Origin: CABYIR01 sp038103905
Lineage (GTDB): Bacteria > Pseudomonadota > Alphaproteobacteria > Pelagibacterales > AG-422-B15
Assembly: GCA_038103905.1 (NCBI GenBank)
Contig: JAYNZW010000011.1
Span: 1 to 47,779, forward strand
Length of the DNA stretch: 47,779 nucleotides
Direction: 5' to 3'
Shown: in pieces, positions 23,991 through 33,754 of the stretch
Numbering within the stretch: position 1 is the stretch's first letter
How the letters are laid out: each line of letters opens with the position of its first letter
Program-made: the position numbers and the translations under genes
Notes under the pieces: model-generated
The model's input: the letters and a program-made list of their open reading frames with translations, nothing else
Database searches by the model: none
What the model was told of the DNA's origin: nothing

Positions 23991-26219
23991 ATGTCTAATC
24001 AAGAATATTTATCAACCTTAAACGAATCTCAGCTAAAAGCAGTTCAAAATATCAAGGGGCCAAACTTAGTGATTGCTGGAGCTGGAACAGGCAAAACTAG
24101 AGTTTTAACTACTAGAGTTGCCCATATAATTGATACTCAGAATGCTTTCCCATCTCAAATTTTATGTGTGACGTTTACTAATAAAGCGGCAAGAGAAATG
24201 TCAGATAGAATTCAAACATTAGTTGATAATAAACTTGAGAGAATGCCATGGATGGGAACTTTTCATTCAATTGGTGCAAAAATTATAAGAAATCATGCTG
24301 AATTATTAGGTCTCAAAACAAGCTTCACTATTCTTGATAAAGATGACCAGCTTGCACTGATAAAACAAATAATTAAAGCTGAAAATTTAGATCAAGCAAT
24401 ATACGTTCCAAAGTTTATTCAAAACAAGATTGATCAATGGAAAAATAAAGCCCTAAATCCTCAAGATATTAAAGCAGATAATCTTGAAAGTATGACTGAC
24501 GATAAATCACATAAGATTTATGAAATATATCAGAAAAGATTATTTGAGATTAATTGCCTGGATTTTGGCGATTTACTTTTACAATGTATCAACCTATTTA
24601 CAAATGCTGATATCATTAAACGTTATAGCTCTAATTTTAAGTATATTCTTGTAGATGAGTATCAAGATACTAACGCGGCTCAATATATATGGTTAAAAAA
24701 ATTAGCATCCATCCATAATAATATTTGCTGTGTGGGTGATGATGATCAATCGATCTATAGCTGGAGAGGTGCTGAAGTAGATAATATGATAAGATTTGAA
24801 AAAGATTTTGAAAACGCTTCAACTATTCGCCTTGAACAAAACTATCGATCTACAAACAATATTCTCAAATCAGCATCATCTCTTATTAGCTATAATTCGG
24901 TTCGACTTGGAAAGGAATTGCATTCTGATCAAGGTGATGGTGATCCAATCTTTATTCACCAAACAAATTCGAGCAAAGATGAAGCCACTATGATTGCACA
25001 AGAGGTCATGAAATATAGGGATTTGAGTCCAGACTTGAATAATATAGCTGTATTAGTTAGGGCGGTCTTTCAATCAAGAGAAATTGAGGAAGCTATGATT
25101 AGATATTCAATTCCTTACAGAATTATTGGTGGAATCCGTTTCTATGAAAGATCTGAAATTAAGGATGCGGTTTCTTATTTAAGATTAGTTTATGAAGAAC
25201 ACGATGATATTGCATTTGAAAGAGCAGTAATGAACCCAAAAAGAGGTGTTGGAGAAAAATCCTTTAATCATCTTATTTCAGTAGCAAAAAATCAAAATGT
25301 GCCATTATTACATGCTGCTCGATTGGTTATTGGAACTGACGAAGTATCAAAAAAAGTATCTCTTAATCTTGAGAGTTTCAATAATTTAATTTTACAAGCT
25401 CAGAATATGATCGAAGGTAGCTATTACTACGATATTTTAAAGTTTTTACTCGATGAGTCAGGTTATATGAATATGTTAAAAAACGACAAAAATGTATCTG
25501 CTCAAAGTAAAATAGAAAATATAAAAGAACTTTTAATTGCAATGCAAGATTATGCATCAATTGAAGAGTTTTTAGAGCATGTTTCACTTGTGACTTCTAT
25601 AGATGAAAACAACGAGGACAATAAAGTAAGCCTAATGACCTTGCATGCAGCCAAAGGGCTTGAATATGATTATGTATTTCTACCTGGGTGGGAAGAAGGT
25701 TTATTTCCTCATCAAAAAACAATTGATGAAACTGGCAATAAAGGAATTGAAGAAGAGAGACGACTTGCTTATGTAGGGATTACAAGAGCAAAAAAATGTG
25801 TGAATATATCAACATCACTATCTAGAAGATTTCAAAATAATTGGATGCCTTCTCTACAGTCACGTTTTATAGAAGAATTAGATGAAGCATTAATAAAACA
25901 TGTAAATCACGTATCTGATCACATGCAAAGCTTTGGGATGGATTCAATTGATGAGTTCAATCAAGATTATGGCATTGAACCAAAAAGATTAGGCAGAAAA
26001 ATATCACCAAGTATTGAATATAAAACTGTAATAGACATTGAAGACGAAGAGAATAGTAGGGATATAAATGATGAGACATATTTACAAATTGGACAGACCG
26101 TAAAGCACAGTAAATTTGGTATTGGTACAATAAAAGATATTGATGGACCGAAGGCAATTGTTAAATTTGATAACCATGGTACAAAAAAATTAATTTCATC
26201 ATTTTTAAGACCATTATGA
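23991..26219 (+). CDS. uvrD: UvrD/PcrA-type superfamily 1 DNA helicase
   Basis: 742 residues. Q motif LNESQLKAV (10-18), Walker A GAGTGKT (30-36), motif Ia TFTNKAAREM, Walker B DEYQDTN (222-228), motif III DDDQSIYSWRGA, motif IV EQNYRST, motif V LMTLHAAKGLEYDYVFLPGW and motif VI EERRLAYVGITRAKK. The C-terminal Tudor-like segment HSKFGIGTIKDIDG is the PcrA/UvrD tail that contacts RNA polymerase. It is a 3'-5' helicase for excision and mismatch repair and replication-fork clearance. The last 4 nt overlap pepP (ATGA). Confidence 0.94.
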   Translation: MSNQEYLSTLNESQLKAVQNIKGPNLVIAGAGTGKTRVLTTRVAHIIDTQNAFPSQILCVTFTNKAAREMSDRIQTLVDNKLERMPWMGTFHSIGAKIIRNHAELLGLKTSFTILDKDDQLALIKQIIKAENLDQAIYVPKFIQNKIDQWKNKALNPQDIKADNLESMTDDKSHKIYEIYQKRLFEINCLDFGDLLLQCINLFTNADIIKRYSSNFKYILVDEYQDTNAAQYIWLKKLASIHNNICCVGDDDQSIYSWRGAEVDNMIRFEKDFENASTIRLEQNYRSTNNILKSASSLISYNSVRLGKELHSDQGDGDPIFIHQTNSSKDEATMIAQEVMKYRDLSPDLNNIAVLVRAVFQSREIEEAMIRYSIPYRIIGGIRFYERSEIKDAVSYLRLVYEEHDDIAFERAVMNPKRGVGEKSFNHLISVAKNQNVPLLHAARLVIGTDEVSKKVSLNLESFNNLILQAQNMIEGSYYYDILKFLLDESGYMNMLKNDKNVSAQSKIENIKELLIAMQDYASIEEFLEHVSLVTSIDENNEDNKVSLMTLHAAKGLEYDYVFLPGWEEGLFPHQKTIDETGNKGIEEERRLAYVGITRAKKCVNISTSLSRRFQNNWMPSLQSRFIEELDEALIKHVNHVSDHMQSFGMDSIDEFNQDYGIEPKRLGRKISPSIEYKTVIDIEDEENSRDINDETYLQIGQTVKHSKFGIGTIKDIDGPKAIVKFDNHGTKKLISSFLRPL

Positions 26220-27919
26220 AGATAAATAGTAAATTAACAAAAATACGAGCACTGATGAATGAGCAATCAATTGATTGCTATTTAATTCCACATACTGACG
26301 AATTTTCTAATGAATTTTTGCCGCCTTACAGTCGGCGATTAGAGTGGATAAGTAATTTTAGTGGGTCAGCTGGTGATATAATTATTACTAAAACGAGGGC
26401 CTATTTATTTGTTGATGGCCGATATACTATCCAAGCATCCCAAGAAGTAGATAAAAGTATTTATCGAATATTTAATTACAAAGATAAAACTATACACGAC
26501 CTATTATCTAAAATCGCTAAAGATAATTTTGTAATAGGTTTTGATGGGAATATTGAAAAGTATAATAAGGTACAATTTTTACAAAAAAAACTGGGCAAGG
26601 GTGTTATTACTAAACCAATTCACAATAATTTGATTGATTTAATATGGAAAAATAAGCCCAAAAAAAATATTTCTGTTCCATTTAAACTCTCCATGATTTT
26701 TCATGGTCAAAATAAATTAGTAAAAATTAAAAAAATATTAGAACATACTAAAAAAAATAAAGCAGATGCTTTCATTGCCACATCATGTGACTCTATATGC
26801 TGGCTTTTTAATATTAGAGCTCAAGATTTAGAATATTCACCTCTGATTATGTCAAAATCAATTATTCATTCAAATGGAGCGTGTTATATTTTTTCAGATC
26901 AAAAAAAACTAAAGAATGAGAATCTAACTAATAAAATTAAAGTATTTTATAGACCAATAAAAGATTTCGATAATCATTTTAGCAAGCATAAAGACTCAAT
27001 TAAAACTTATTTGTGCGCTCCCAATGAGTCCACCTATAATACTATTGAATCAATTAAAAAAAATGGATCAAATATAATATTTAAAGAGAACATCATCGAC
27101 ATTCTAAAATCTACAAAAAATAAAACTGAGGAAAATGGAATGAGAAATGCACATATACGCGATGGAGTTGCATTAACTAAATTCTTATATTGGATAAAAA
27201 ATAATAAATCAAAAACACTTAGTGAAATAAGTGCATCAAATTATCTTGATAACTTAAGAACAAAGAATAAAAATTTTTTTTCATTAAGCTTTCCTACAAT
27301 TGCTGGTTCTGGACCCAATGGAGCTATAGTACATTATAGAGCATCAAAAAAATCAGACCGTAAGATCAATGATGATGATCTATTTTTAGTTGATTCTGGT
27401 GCTCAATATTTTGATGGAACAACTGATGTTACACGTACCATTGCATTTAATAAAGTTACAAAAGAACAGAAAAAAATGTATACCTTGGTCCTCAAGGGCC
27501 ATATAGCTGTGGCATTGAGTACTTTTAGTGAAAAAGAAAATGGAAAATTACTTGATAAGAACGCAAGAAAATTTCTAAAAAAAGAAAAGTATAATTTTGA
27601 TCATGGTACTGGTCACGGTGTTGGGTCTTTTCTTAATGTTCATGAAAACCCCCCTTCTATTTCACCACTATCACGATATAAATTTAAAAAAGGTATGGTG
27701 GTTTCAAATGAACCTGGTTTCTATAAAAAAGATAAATATGGTATTCGAATTGAAAATCTAGTTCTCACGAAAAAAAGACAAAAACAACTTTATTTTGAAA
27801 CTTTAACTATTGCACCACTTGAACCAAAACTCTTTGACTTAACATTACTATCAGTAAGAGAAAAAATATTGCTAACGTATTATCATAATAAAGTTTATAA
27901 GGTTGTATCAAGCTCTTGA
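26216..27919 (+). CDS. pepP: Xaa-Pro aminopeptidase, M24B family
   Basis: 567 residues: two creatinase-N-like domains (about 1-145 and 155-295), the catalytic M24 domain (about 300-520) and a C-terminal extension (PF16188-like). All five metal ligands are present: Asp393 and Asp404 in VDSGAQYFDGTTDVTRT, His467 in HGTGHGVGSF, Glu499 in NEPGFY and Glu513 in RIENLVL. This contrasts with the M24 homologue at 2673-3842, which has lost several. It removes N-terminal residues before proline. The ATG overlaps the helicase stop by 4 nt, and the gene ends facing ligA. Lysine/asparagine content is high even for this genome. Confidence 0.92.
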   Translation: MKINSKLTKIRALMNEQSIDCYLIPHTDEFSNEFLPPYSRRLEWISNFSGSAGDIIITKTRAYLFVDGRYTIQASQEVDKSIYRIFNYKDKTIHDLLSKIAKDNFVIGFDGNIEKYNKVQFLQKKLGKGVITKPIHNNLIDLIWKNKPKKNISVPFKLSMIFHGQNKLVKIKKILEHTKKNKADAFIATSCDSICWLFNIRAQDLEYSPLIMSKSIIHSNGACYIFSDQKKLKNENLTNKIKVFYRPIKDFDNHFSKHKDSIKTYLCAPNESTYNTIESIKKNGSNIIFKENIIDILKSTKNKTEENGMRNAHIRDGVALTKFLYWIKNNKSKTLSEISASNYLDNLRTKNKNFFSLSFPTIAGSGPNGAIVHYRASKKSDRKINDDDLFLVDSGAQYFDGTTDVTRTIAFNKVTKEQKKMYTLVLKGHIAVALSTFSEKENGKLLDKNARKFLKKEKYNFDHGTGHGVGSFLNVHENPPSISPLSRYKFKKGMVVSNEPGFYKKDKYGIRIENLVLTKKRQKQLYFETLTIAPLEPKLFDLTLLSVREKILLTYYHNKVYKVVSSS

Positions 27920-27953
27920 AATAAAAGAGAGAGAATATGGCTCAAAAATGAAA

Positions 27954-29987
27954 TTAGCTCTCTAATAACTTAATCCACTCATCTTCTGAAATTACCTTCA
28001 CTCCTAATTCTGTAGCCTTCTTTAATTTTGAACCAGATTTTTCACCACTTATTAAAATATCAGTACTAGCGCTTATCGAAGATACAACTTTTGCTCCTAA
28101 TCTTTCAGCCTTATTTTTTGCTTCTGCTCGCGACATTGTTTCTAAGCTGCCAGTAAATAGTATTTTCTTACCAGTAATTTGTGAAACTTGTTTAACTATT
28201 TTGTCGATATAGATTTCACATGATTCTAATAGCTTAATAACTTCATCTCGATTATGTTGATATTCTAAATATTCAAAAAATGAATTTATTGCCTTAGGCC
28301 CTAATCCATCTATATCGATCATAATATTTTTGATTTCATTTGAATTAAGTTTCAAATTAAGTAAGAAATCTTTGAAATTTTCAACTGTTTTAAAAGCTTC
28401 ACTTATTGCTATGGAGTTTTTTTCACCAACAAATCTAATACCAAGTGAATAGATAAGTTTTGATAAAGTGAATCTTCTTTTGCTTTCAATTGCCCTTACT
28501 AAGTTGTTAAATGACATTTCACCCCATCCTTCTAGTTGGCATATTTCAGATTTTAGATTCTTTAAATTGTAAATATCAGAGTACTTTTCTAGATAATTAT
28601 AGTTAAAAAAGAGGTTTACCTGTTTCTCACCTAGCCCTTCAATATCAAGTGCACTCCTAGAGACAAAATGCTTCAATCTTCCTAAAATTTGTGCTTCACA
28701 AATATAAGTACCAGAACAGCGGATAACCACTTCCTCTGGATCTACGATAATTTTAGAGTTACAAATTGGACATACATTTGGTTTTTTATATTTATTACTT
28801 CTTTTATCTTTATTTGTCCTGATCACTTCTATTACATGAGGAATAACATCGCCAGCTCTTTCCACTACAATCTTATCTCCTTCTCTTATATCTTTTTTTT
28901 CAATCTCATCAAAGTTGTGCAATGTAGCGTTTGAAACAATTACTCCACCTATATTAACTGGTACTAGTCTTGCAACTGGTGTAACAGAACCTGTTCGACC
29001 AATTTGAATATCTATTTTCTTAATCGAAGTTTGAGCAGTTTCTGAAGCAAATTTGTGAGCTATAGCCCAACGAGGTGCTTTACCAACAAATCCTAAACGA
29101 TCTTGCAATGATAAATCATCAACTTTATAAACAAGTCCATCAATATCATAAGGTATATCTGCTCTCTTACTTACAATTTCAGAATATATTTCCATGAGTT
29201 GGTCAATAGACATTGACCTATTCATTAATGGACTTATTGGAATATTCCATTTTTTGAGTTGGTTCATTTGATCAAAGTAAGTTTTTTTTACCTCTCCTTT
29301 AATCACTCCAAATCCATGAGAAATAAATTTTAAGGGACGCTTAGCAGTTACCTTTGGGTCAATCTGTCTAAGACTACCTGCCGCGGCATTTCTCGGGTTA
29401 GCAAATTGTTCATTTGCTGACTTATTTAAAGTAGCAAAATCTTTTTTTGTCATAAAAACTTCACCCCTTATTTCCATCAAAGTAGGGACATCTTTAAAAT
29501 TAATGTTTTTCGGAACATCAGAAATTGTTCTAATATTCGATGTAATTATTTCCCCAATTTTGCCGTTCCCTCTTGTAGCAGCAGTTTCTAATTTTCCATC
29601 TTTATAGATTAAGTTCACAGACAACCCATCAATTTTGGGCTCAACACAATAAGCAATATTTTCACCCGATACTCCTAAGAAGTTTTTCAACCTTTTTTCA
29701 AAGTTTTTTAAATCTTCAGACGTCATAGCATTATCCAGAGAAAGCATTGGTGATGGATGATTAAATTTAGAAAAATCATCTGAAGCTTTACCTCCAATTT
29801 CTTCCAGAGGATTAACTTCAAGTTTAATGGAGGGATTTTTATTAATTATCTTTTTTAGCTTTACAACTAATTCATCATATTCTGCATCTGTTATAGATGG
29901 CCTATCTTTATTGTAATAAAGATCGTTATGAATTTTGATTTCATCAATTAGTTTTTTTATTTTAGATTTGATTTCTTGCTTTTTCAC
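27954..29987 (-). CDS. ligA: NAD+-dependent DNA ligase LigA
   Basis: 677 residues, the standard length. Ia domain with YY..D.P..TDAEYD (about 24-38), adenylation motif with catalytic Lys118 in EPKIDG, OB fold, a zinc finger with Cys406, 409, 424 and 430, helix-hairpin-helix repeats (about 440-590) and a C-terminal BRCT domain (from about 600; ILFTGSLETMSRAEAKN). It seals nicks in replication and repair. It is the last gene of the dcw-derived minus-strand run, 6 nt after bamD. In many alphaproteobacteria recN lies between bamD and ligA; here it does not. Confidence 0.97.
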   Translation of the reverse strand: MKKQEIKSKIKKLIDEIKIHNDLYYNKDRPSITDAEYDELVVKLKKIINKNPSIKLEVNPLEEIGGKASDDFSKFNHPSPMLSLDNAMTSEDLKNFEKRLKNFLGVSGENIAYCVEPKIDGLSVNLIYKDGKLETAATRGNGKIGEIITSNIRTISDVPKNINFKDVPTLMEIRGEVFMTKKDFATLNKSANEQFANPRNAAAGSLRQIDPKVTAKRPLKFISHGFGVIKGEVKKTYFDQMNQLKKWNIPISPLMNRSMSIDQLMEIYSEIVSKRADIPYDIDGLVYKVDDLSLQDRLGFVGKAPRWAIAHKFASETAQTSIKKIDIQIGRTGSVTPVARLVPVNIGGVIVSNATLHNFDEIEKKDIREGDKIVVERAGDVIPHVIEVIRTNKDKRSNKYKKPNVCPICNSKIIVDPEEVVIRCSGTYICEAQILGRLKHFVSRSALDIEGLGEKQVNLFFNYNYLEKYSDIYNLKNLKSEICQLEGWGEMSFNNLVRAIESKRRFTLSKLIYSLGIRFVGEKNSIAISEAFKTVENFKDFLLNLKLNSNEIKNIMIDIDGLGPKAINSFFEYLEYQHNRDEVIKLLESCEIYIDKIVKQVSQITGKKILFTGSLETMSRAEAKNKAERLGAKVVSSISASTDILISGEKSGSKLKKATELGVKVISEDEWIKLLES

Positions 29988-29993
29988 TTATTT

Positions 29994-30761
29994 CTAAGAC
30001 TGAGAATTACTGCTAACAATTTCGTATGATCTTTTATACCACTCACTGTCTGGAAAATTATATCCTAAAGTTGATGCATATTTTTTTGACTCACTAATTA
30101 AGCCAAGTGAAAAATATATTTCAACAAGTCGATGAAGAGCCTCCGCGGTATAAATTGAAGTTTTATATTCATCTAAAACCGTATTGTATCTATTAATCGC
30201 TGAAATCCAATTCTTATTGAACTGGTAATATCTTGCTACTTCCATCTCTTTAGCGGCAAGGCGATCATTTAAGATATCAATCTTTCCTCTAGCATCTTGA
30301 GCAAAGGAGGTATCAGGATATTTGCTTATTAAGTTTTGGAAAGAGTTTAAAGCTTTTTCAGTCATACTTTGATCTCTTTCTACATCTTCGATTTGATAAA
30401 AATAATTAAGAGATCTTAAATAGTAAGCATAACTAATGTCACTACTTGCAGGATGAAGAGAAATAAACCTATCAAGGCTATTAAGACTTTCATCATAAAA
30501 TTGAGATCTATAATAACAATATGCACTCATTAATTGTGACTTTGCTGCCCATTTAGAATATGGGTATTGTCTTTCAATATCTTCAAATATAATTGCAGCA
30601 TCAATGAAATCTTTTTCTGAAACCATTTCTAATGCTTGATCATACAAAATCTTTAGTTCTTCCCCTTCCGTTTGTGGTACTTCAAGCTTTGTCGAAGAGC
30701 AGCTTATTAAAAAAATAGATAAAATAGATATTGTAATTAATAATTTAAAATTATGGAACAT
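29994..30761 (-). CDS. bamD: Outer-membrane assembly lipoprotein BamD
   Basis: 255 residues with a lipoprotein signal (lipobox LISC, Cys21) and about five TPR-like repeats rich in Tyr/Ala. YPYSKWAAKSQLMSAYCYY and KYPDTSFAQDAR are hallmark stretches of BamD. It sits on the inner leaflet of the outer membrane and with BamA inserts beta-barrel proteins. The order lpxC-bamD-ligA follows the alphaproteobacterial pattern (lacking recN). The 69 nt between lpxC and bamD show no clear signal. Confidence 0.94.
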   Translation of the reverse strand: MFHNFKLLITISILSIFLISCSSTKLEVPQTEGEELKILYDQALEMVSEKDFIDAAIIFEDIERQYPYSKWAAKSQLMSAYCYYRSQFYDESLNSLDRFISLHPASSDISYAYYLRSLNYFYQIEDVERDQSMTEKALNSFQNLISKYPDTSFAQDARGKIDILNDRLAAKEMEVARYYQFNKNWISAINRYNTVLDEYKTSIYTAEALHRLVEIYFSLGLISESKKYASTLGYNFPDSEWYKRSYEIVSSNSQS

Positions 30762-30830
30762 ACCACTACTAGATAATTGACCACATATTAAATTAATAAT
30801 TTTAAGATGAAAGTCTATTCTGCAGTATTA

Positions 30831-31757
30831 TTAGACATAATTAATAGCTTCTTTGCTATCATAAATTGAATTCTGAGAAACAGAACTTTCATTATCTTGG
30901 ATTTCCCACAAAGAGCTATCATTCATTAAATGTTTCAACATCTCTTGTGTTAGTCTATGACCTGCGCAATATGCTTCCACTGAACCAATCATACTAAATC
31001 CTAATAAATAAAGATCTCCAATCGCATCAAGAATTTTATGTCTCACAAACTCATTCTCAAATCTGAGTTTTTCATCATTTAAAATTCCATCTTTACTTAA
31101 TACAATTGCGTTATCAACTGATCCACCTTTTATAAGGCCTTGGTTTCGAAGGTGCTCTACTTCATTTTCGAATCCAAAAGTTCTTGATGATGAAATTAAA
31201 TTTTTGTAATTAATTTCATTTAATTCATCCAAAACAAAATTTTGTTTTTTAATCAGATCGTGCTCATATACAATAGTATAGTCAATACTTAAACAATTGC
31301 ATGGTGAGACATTAATATATGAATTTTCGTCACCAACCATAAAAGGTTTTAAAATTTTGATTACTTTTTTTGAAGCTTGTAACTCTTTTATTCCAACATT
31401 TTCAATCGTCTCAACAATTTCCTTTGAACTTCCGTCAAGAATTGGAAGTTCATCAGTATTTATATCTATGAGTACATTATCAATTCCTAATCCATGAAGC
31501 GCTGAAAGTAAATGCTCTGTCATGCTTACTTTATGTCCATACATATTTTCAAGTGATGTACATAGTTGTGAGCTAGCAATATTGTTGACACTACATTCTA
31601 TCACCTTCTGATGATTTGGTACGCTTAGATCAATTCTTTTAAAATTTATTCCAGTATTTGATGGAGCTGGATGAACTGTCATCTTTGAAACTTGACCAGA
31701 ATGAAGCGTAATACCAGATAAAGTAAATGATCTTTTTAATGTAGTTTGAAGTGGCAT
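30831..31757 (-). CDS. lpxC: UDP-3-O-acyl-N-acetylglucosamine deacetylase LpxC
   Basis: 308 residues. Zinc ligands can be placed at His82 (MTEHLLSALHG), His240 and Asp244 (RHKILDAIGDLYLLG), and the catalytic His at 267 (AGHRLTQ). LDGSS (about 107-111) is also conserved. It catalyses the committed step of lipid A synthesis. It lies 61 nt downstream of ftsA; in most alphaproteobacteria ftsZ would occupy that gap, and no coding remnant is seen there. Confidence 0.97.
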   Translation of the reverse strand: MPLQTTLKRSFTLSGITLHSGQVSKMTVHPAPSNTGINFKRIDLSVPNHQKVIECSVNNIASSQLCTSLENMYGHKVSMTEHLLSALHGLGIDNVLIDINTDELPILDGSSKEIVETIENVGIKELQASKKVIKILKPFMVGDENSYINVSPCNCLSIDYTIVYEHDLIKKQNFVLDELNEINYKNLISSSRTFGFENEVEHLRNQGLIKGGSVDNAIVLSKDGILNDEKLRFENEFVRHKILDAIGDLYLLGFSMIGSVEAYCAGHRLTQEMLKHLMNDSSLWEIQDNESSVSQNSIYDSKEAINYV

Positions 31758-31818
31758 AGGCTATTTATACAAGCCCATTACATATTTAACAGACAATGAT
31801 TATTACCGTATTTTACAT

Positions 31819-33009
31819 CTAAATTGATGCAAAAAAATTGTAAATATATGAAAAGAATGATTTTTTTTCTTTGTTTGTACTCAAACTTTCATCAATTTGT
31901 AGATCATGATCTAAAGCGTAATTGAGTAAACCAAAAGATGATGCTAGTGAAGGATTTGATATAATACTTTTCAGCCCATTAAAATTTTGAGCTACTCCAA
32001 TTCGAACTTTTTTATACCCTAATTTATTTTTAATTCTATTTATTATTTTTACTGATTTAGATCCTTTGCCAGTAATAATTATATTTTTATCTACCAAATA
32101 GAAAAATTTTGAGTTAGCTATCATATGTTGAATTAAATCAGCTAATTCTTCACACCTTGCATTAAAAACTTTTAAACATTCAAGATCAAAATGATCATCT
32201 AAATAATCTTCATTACTGTTATTAAGTTTTTTTCTTAACATATCCGCTTTGGGTAACTCTATATCCATTACTTGACTTATATCCTTTGATATATGGAGAG
32301 TACCCACTGGTATTTTTTGAAATGATATAAGATTATTGTCAAAAACGTAGCTAATAAATGTATGACACTTACCAATATCAATTATAGCTGATCCATTTGA
32401 GGACTCTTCATCTGATAGAGTTGACATGCTTGATAAATATACATTTGAAATAAATTGACGAACTGAAATATTTATTTTTTCGAAAATATTTCTTAATCTA
32501 TTTAACTTTTCACTATCACTCATTATAATGTGCCACCTTGTTTTAAGATGATTGACTCTCATTCCGATTGGATCAGACACTGGCTTAGAATTGTTGATTT
32601 TATAACTTATTGGGAACGAATGTAGTGGTTCTTTGATATCAGTATACAATGATTTGAATTCTTTTTGTTTAAAAAATAAGTTTATAATTTTTTCAGTTAC
32701 AGGCTCATTATCTAATTCAGTTTTTTGATCAACATAAATTGACTCATTATTATTATAAATACTAATGTAAGCTTCTTTTATAGAAACATTTGATTCCACT
32801 TCTGCTTTATCAATAGATTGTCTTATATATTGCTCTAGTTCATCATCTGAGTATTGAAATGGATCAACGCATTCTATTGGGAATTCAGTAATACCGTGCC
32901 CAATTAATTGAAGAAATGATCCTTGGTTAACTATTTCAAGTTCATGAGCAATGAAACAAACAACTCTATCTGGACGAATATCAATACCTGTTATTATTGT
33001 TCGACTCAA
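31819..33009 (-). CDS. ftsA: Cell division protein FtsA, divergent
   Basis: About 396 residues, actin-like, recognised by position after ftsQ, overall layout and the C-terminal amphipathic membrane-targeting helix (FFSYIYNFFASI). FtsA tethers FtsZ to the membrane. The nucleotide motifs are degenerate: phosphate-1, normally DIGTSK, reads DIRPDR (10-15); phosphate-2, normally DIGGGTTD, reads DIGKCHTF (211-218); the adenosine motif, normally TGGG, reads TGKGS (313-317). No ATG is available near the N-terminus. A TTG at 33009, directly after the ftsQ stop and 6 nt behind GAAGAGG, is preferred; another TTG lies five codons upstream (33024). ftsZ is not downstream as usual. Confidence 0.87.
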   Translation of the reverse strand: MSRTIITGIDIRPDRVVCFIAHELEIVNQGSFLQLIGHGITEFPIECVDPFQYSDDELEQYIRQSIDKAEVESNVSIKEAYISIYNNNESIYVDQKTELDNEPVTEKIINLFFKQKEFKSLYTDIKEPLHSFPISYKINNSKPVSDPIGMRVNHLKTRWHIIMSDSEKLNRLRNIFEKINISVRQFISNVYLSSMSTLSDEESSNGSAIIDIGKCHTFISYVFDNNLISFQKIPVGTLHISKDISQVMDIELPKADMLRKKLNNSNEDYLDDHFDLECLKVFNARCEELADLIQHMIANSKFFYLVDKNIIITGKGSKSVKIINRIKNKLGYKKVRIGVAQNFNGLKSIISNPSLASSFGLLNYALDHDLQIDESLSTNKEKKSFFSYIYNFFASI

Positions 33010-33010
33010 A

Positions 33011-33754
33011 TCAAACCTCTTCAATATCTACTTTAAGTTTATCTCCATCAATTTTAATAATTGCTCTATCATTAATTCTCAGATCAACCTCAATTATATT
33101 ACTTTTTAATATTTTTTCTTTTTCTATCAATTTTTTTAGGTTCTTAAGTGATTTTTCTATTCCACTCTCGGGTAATTTTATCAAAAGATTATTATTAAAT
33201 ATAAGATTCCATCTTCTCCTCTCAATGAACTCCATTTCCTTGATAAAAGACAAGATATTTGGATAGTGAATATTCAAATTTACGATAAGTTCTGATAAAT
33301 TTAACTCACTTTCCAATCCACTTAGAATTAATCGTTCATTTTCAGAAATAACACTTTCATTTTCTTCAATGATTATGTCTCCATCAATGTCAACTAGGAA
33401 AACTTTTTGATCTTTTAATAAATAAGCAAAAGGGTCGTTTTCTGTTACAAAAATAATTAAAGAGTTAGGGAAATTTTTCTTTATATTTACTTTCTTAATC
33501 CAATTTAAAGTTTCTATTTTTTCCGCTGCGTTAACTAAATCATAGTTGAATAAATTATTGCTTTCATCAATTGAAATTTCTTTAATTTTTTGAGAATTTG
33601 ATGATTTCACACCTATTATTTCAATATTTTTTATCAATCCAAATTTATTTAAAGATGTAGGATTTAAATAAAAAAAAATACAAATTCCTATTATGATTAA
33701 AATAAAAAAGCCACTTACAATGTTAATGTATTTAACGATTTGTTGATGCATCAT
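33011..33754 (-). CDS. ftsQ: Cell division protein FtsQ
   Basis: 247 residues: short cytoplasmic tail, one membrane helix (about 12-30), then a POTRA-like domain (IKNIEIIGVKSSNSQKIKEI, about 38-57) and the FtsQ beta domain (LNWIKKVNIKKNFPNSLIIFV). It is a periplasmic scaffold linking FtsA/FtsK to FtsB/L/W/I. It overlaps ddl by 23 nt and ends just before ftsA. Sequence is divergent but position and architecture agree. Confidence 0.9.
   Translation of the reverse strand: MMHQQIVKYINIVSGFFILIIIGICIFFYLNPTSLNKFGLIKNIEIIGVKSSNSQKIKEISIDESNNLFNYDLVNAAEKIETLNWIKKVNIKKNFPNSLIIFVTENDPFAYLLKDQKVFLVDIDGDIIIEENESVISENERLILSGLESELNLSELIVNLNIHYPNILSFIKEMEFIERRRWNLIFNNNLLIKLPESGIEKSLKNLKKLIEKEKILKSNIIEVDLRINDRAIIKIDGDKLKVDIEEV

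Noticed and set aside
27926..27963. AGAGAG/CTCTCT inverted repeat between pepP and ligA as a bidirectional terminator
   Set aside because: The loop is 24 nt, the stem is weak and simple-sequence, it runs into the ligA stop and there is no adjacent T tract.
31758..31818. Possible ftsZ remnant between ftsA and lpxC
   Set aside because: Only 61 nt are present and no frame shows tubulin or FtsZ tail residues.
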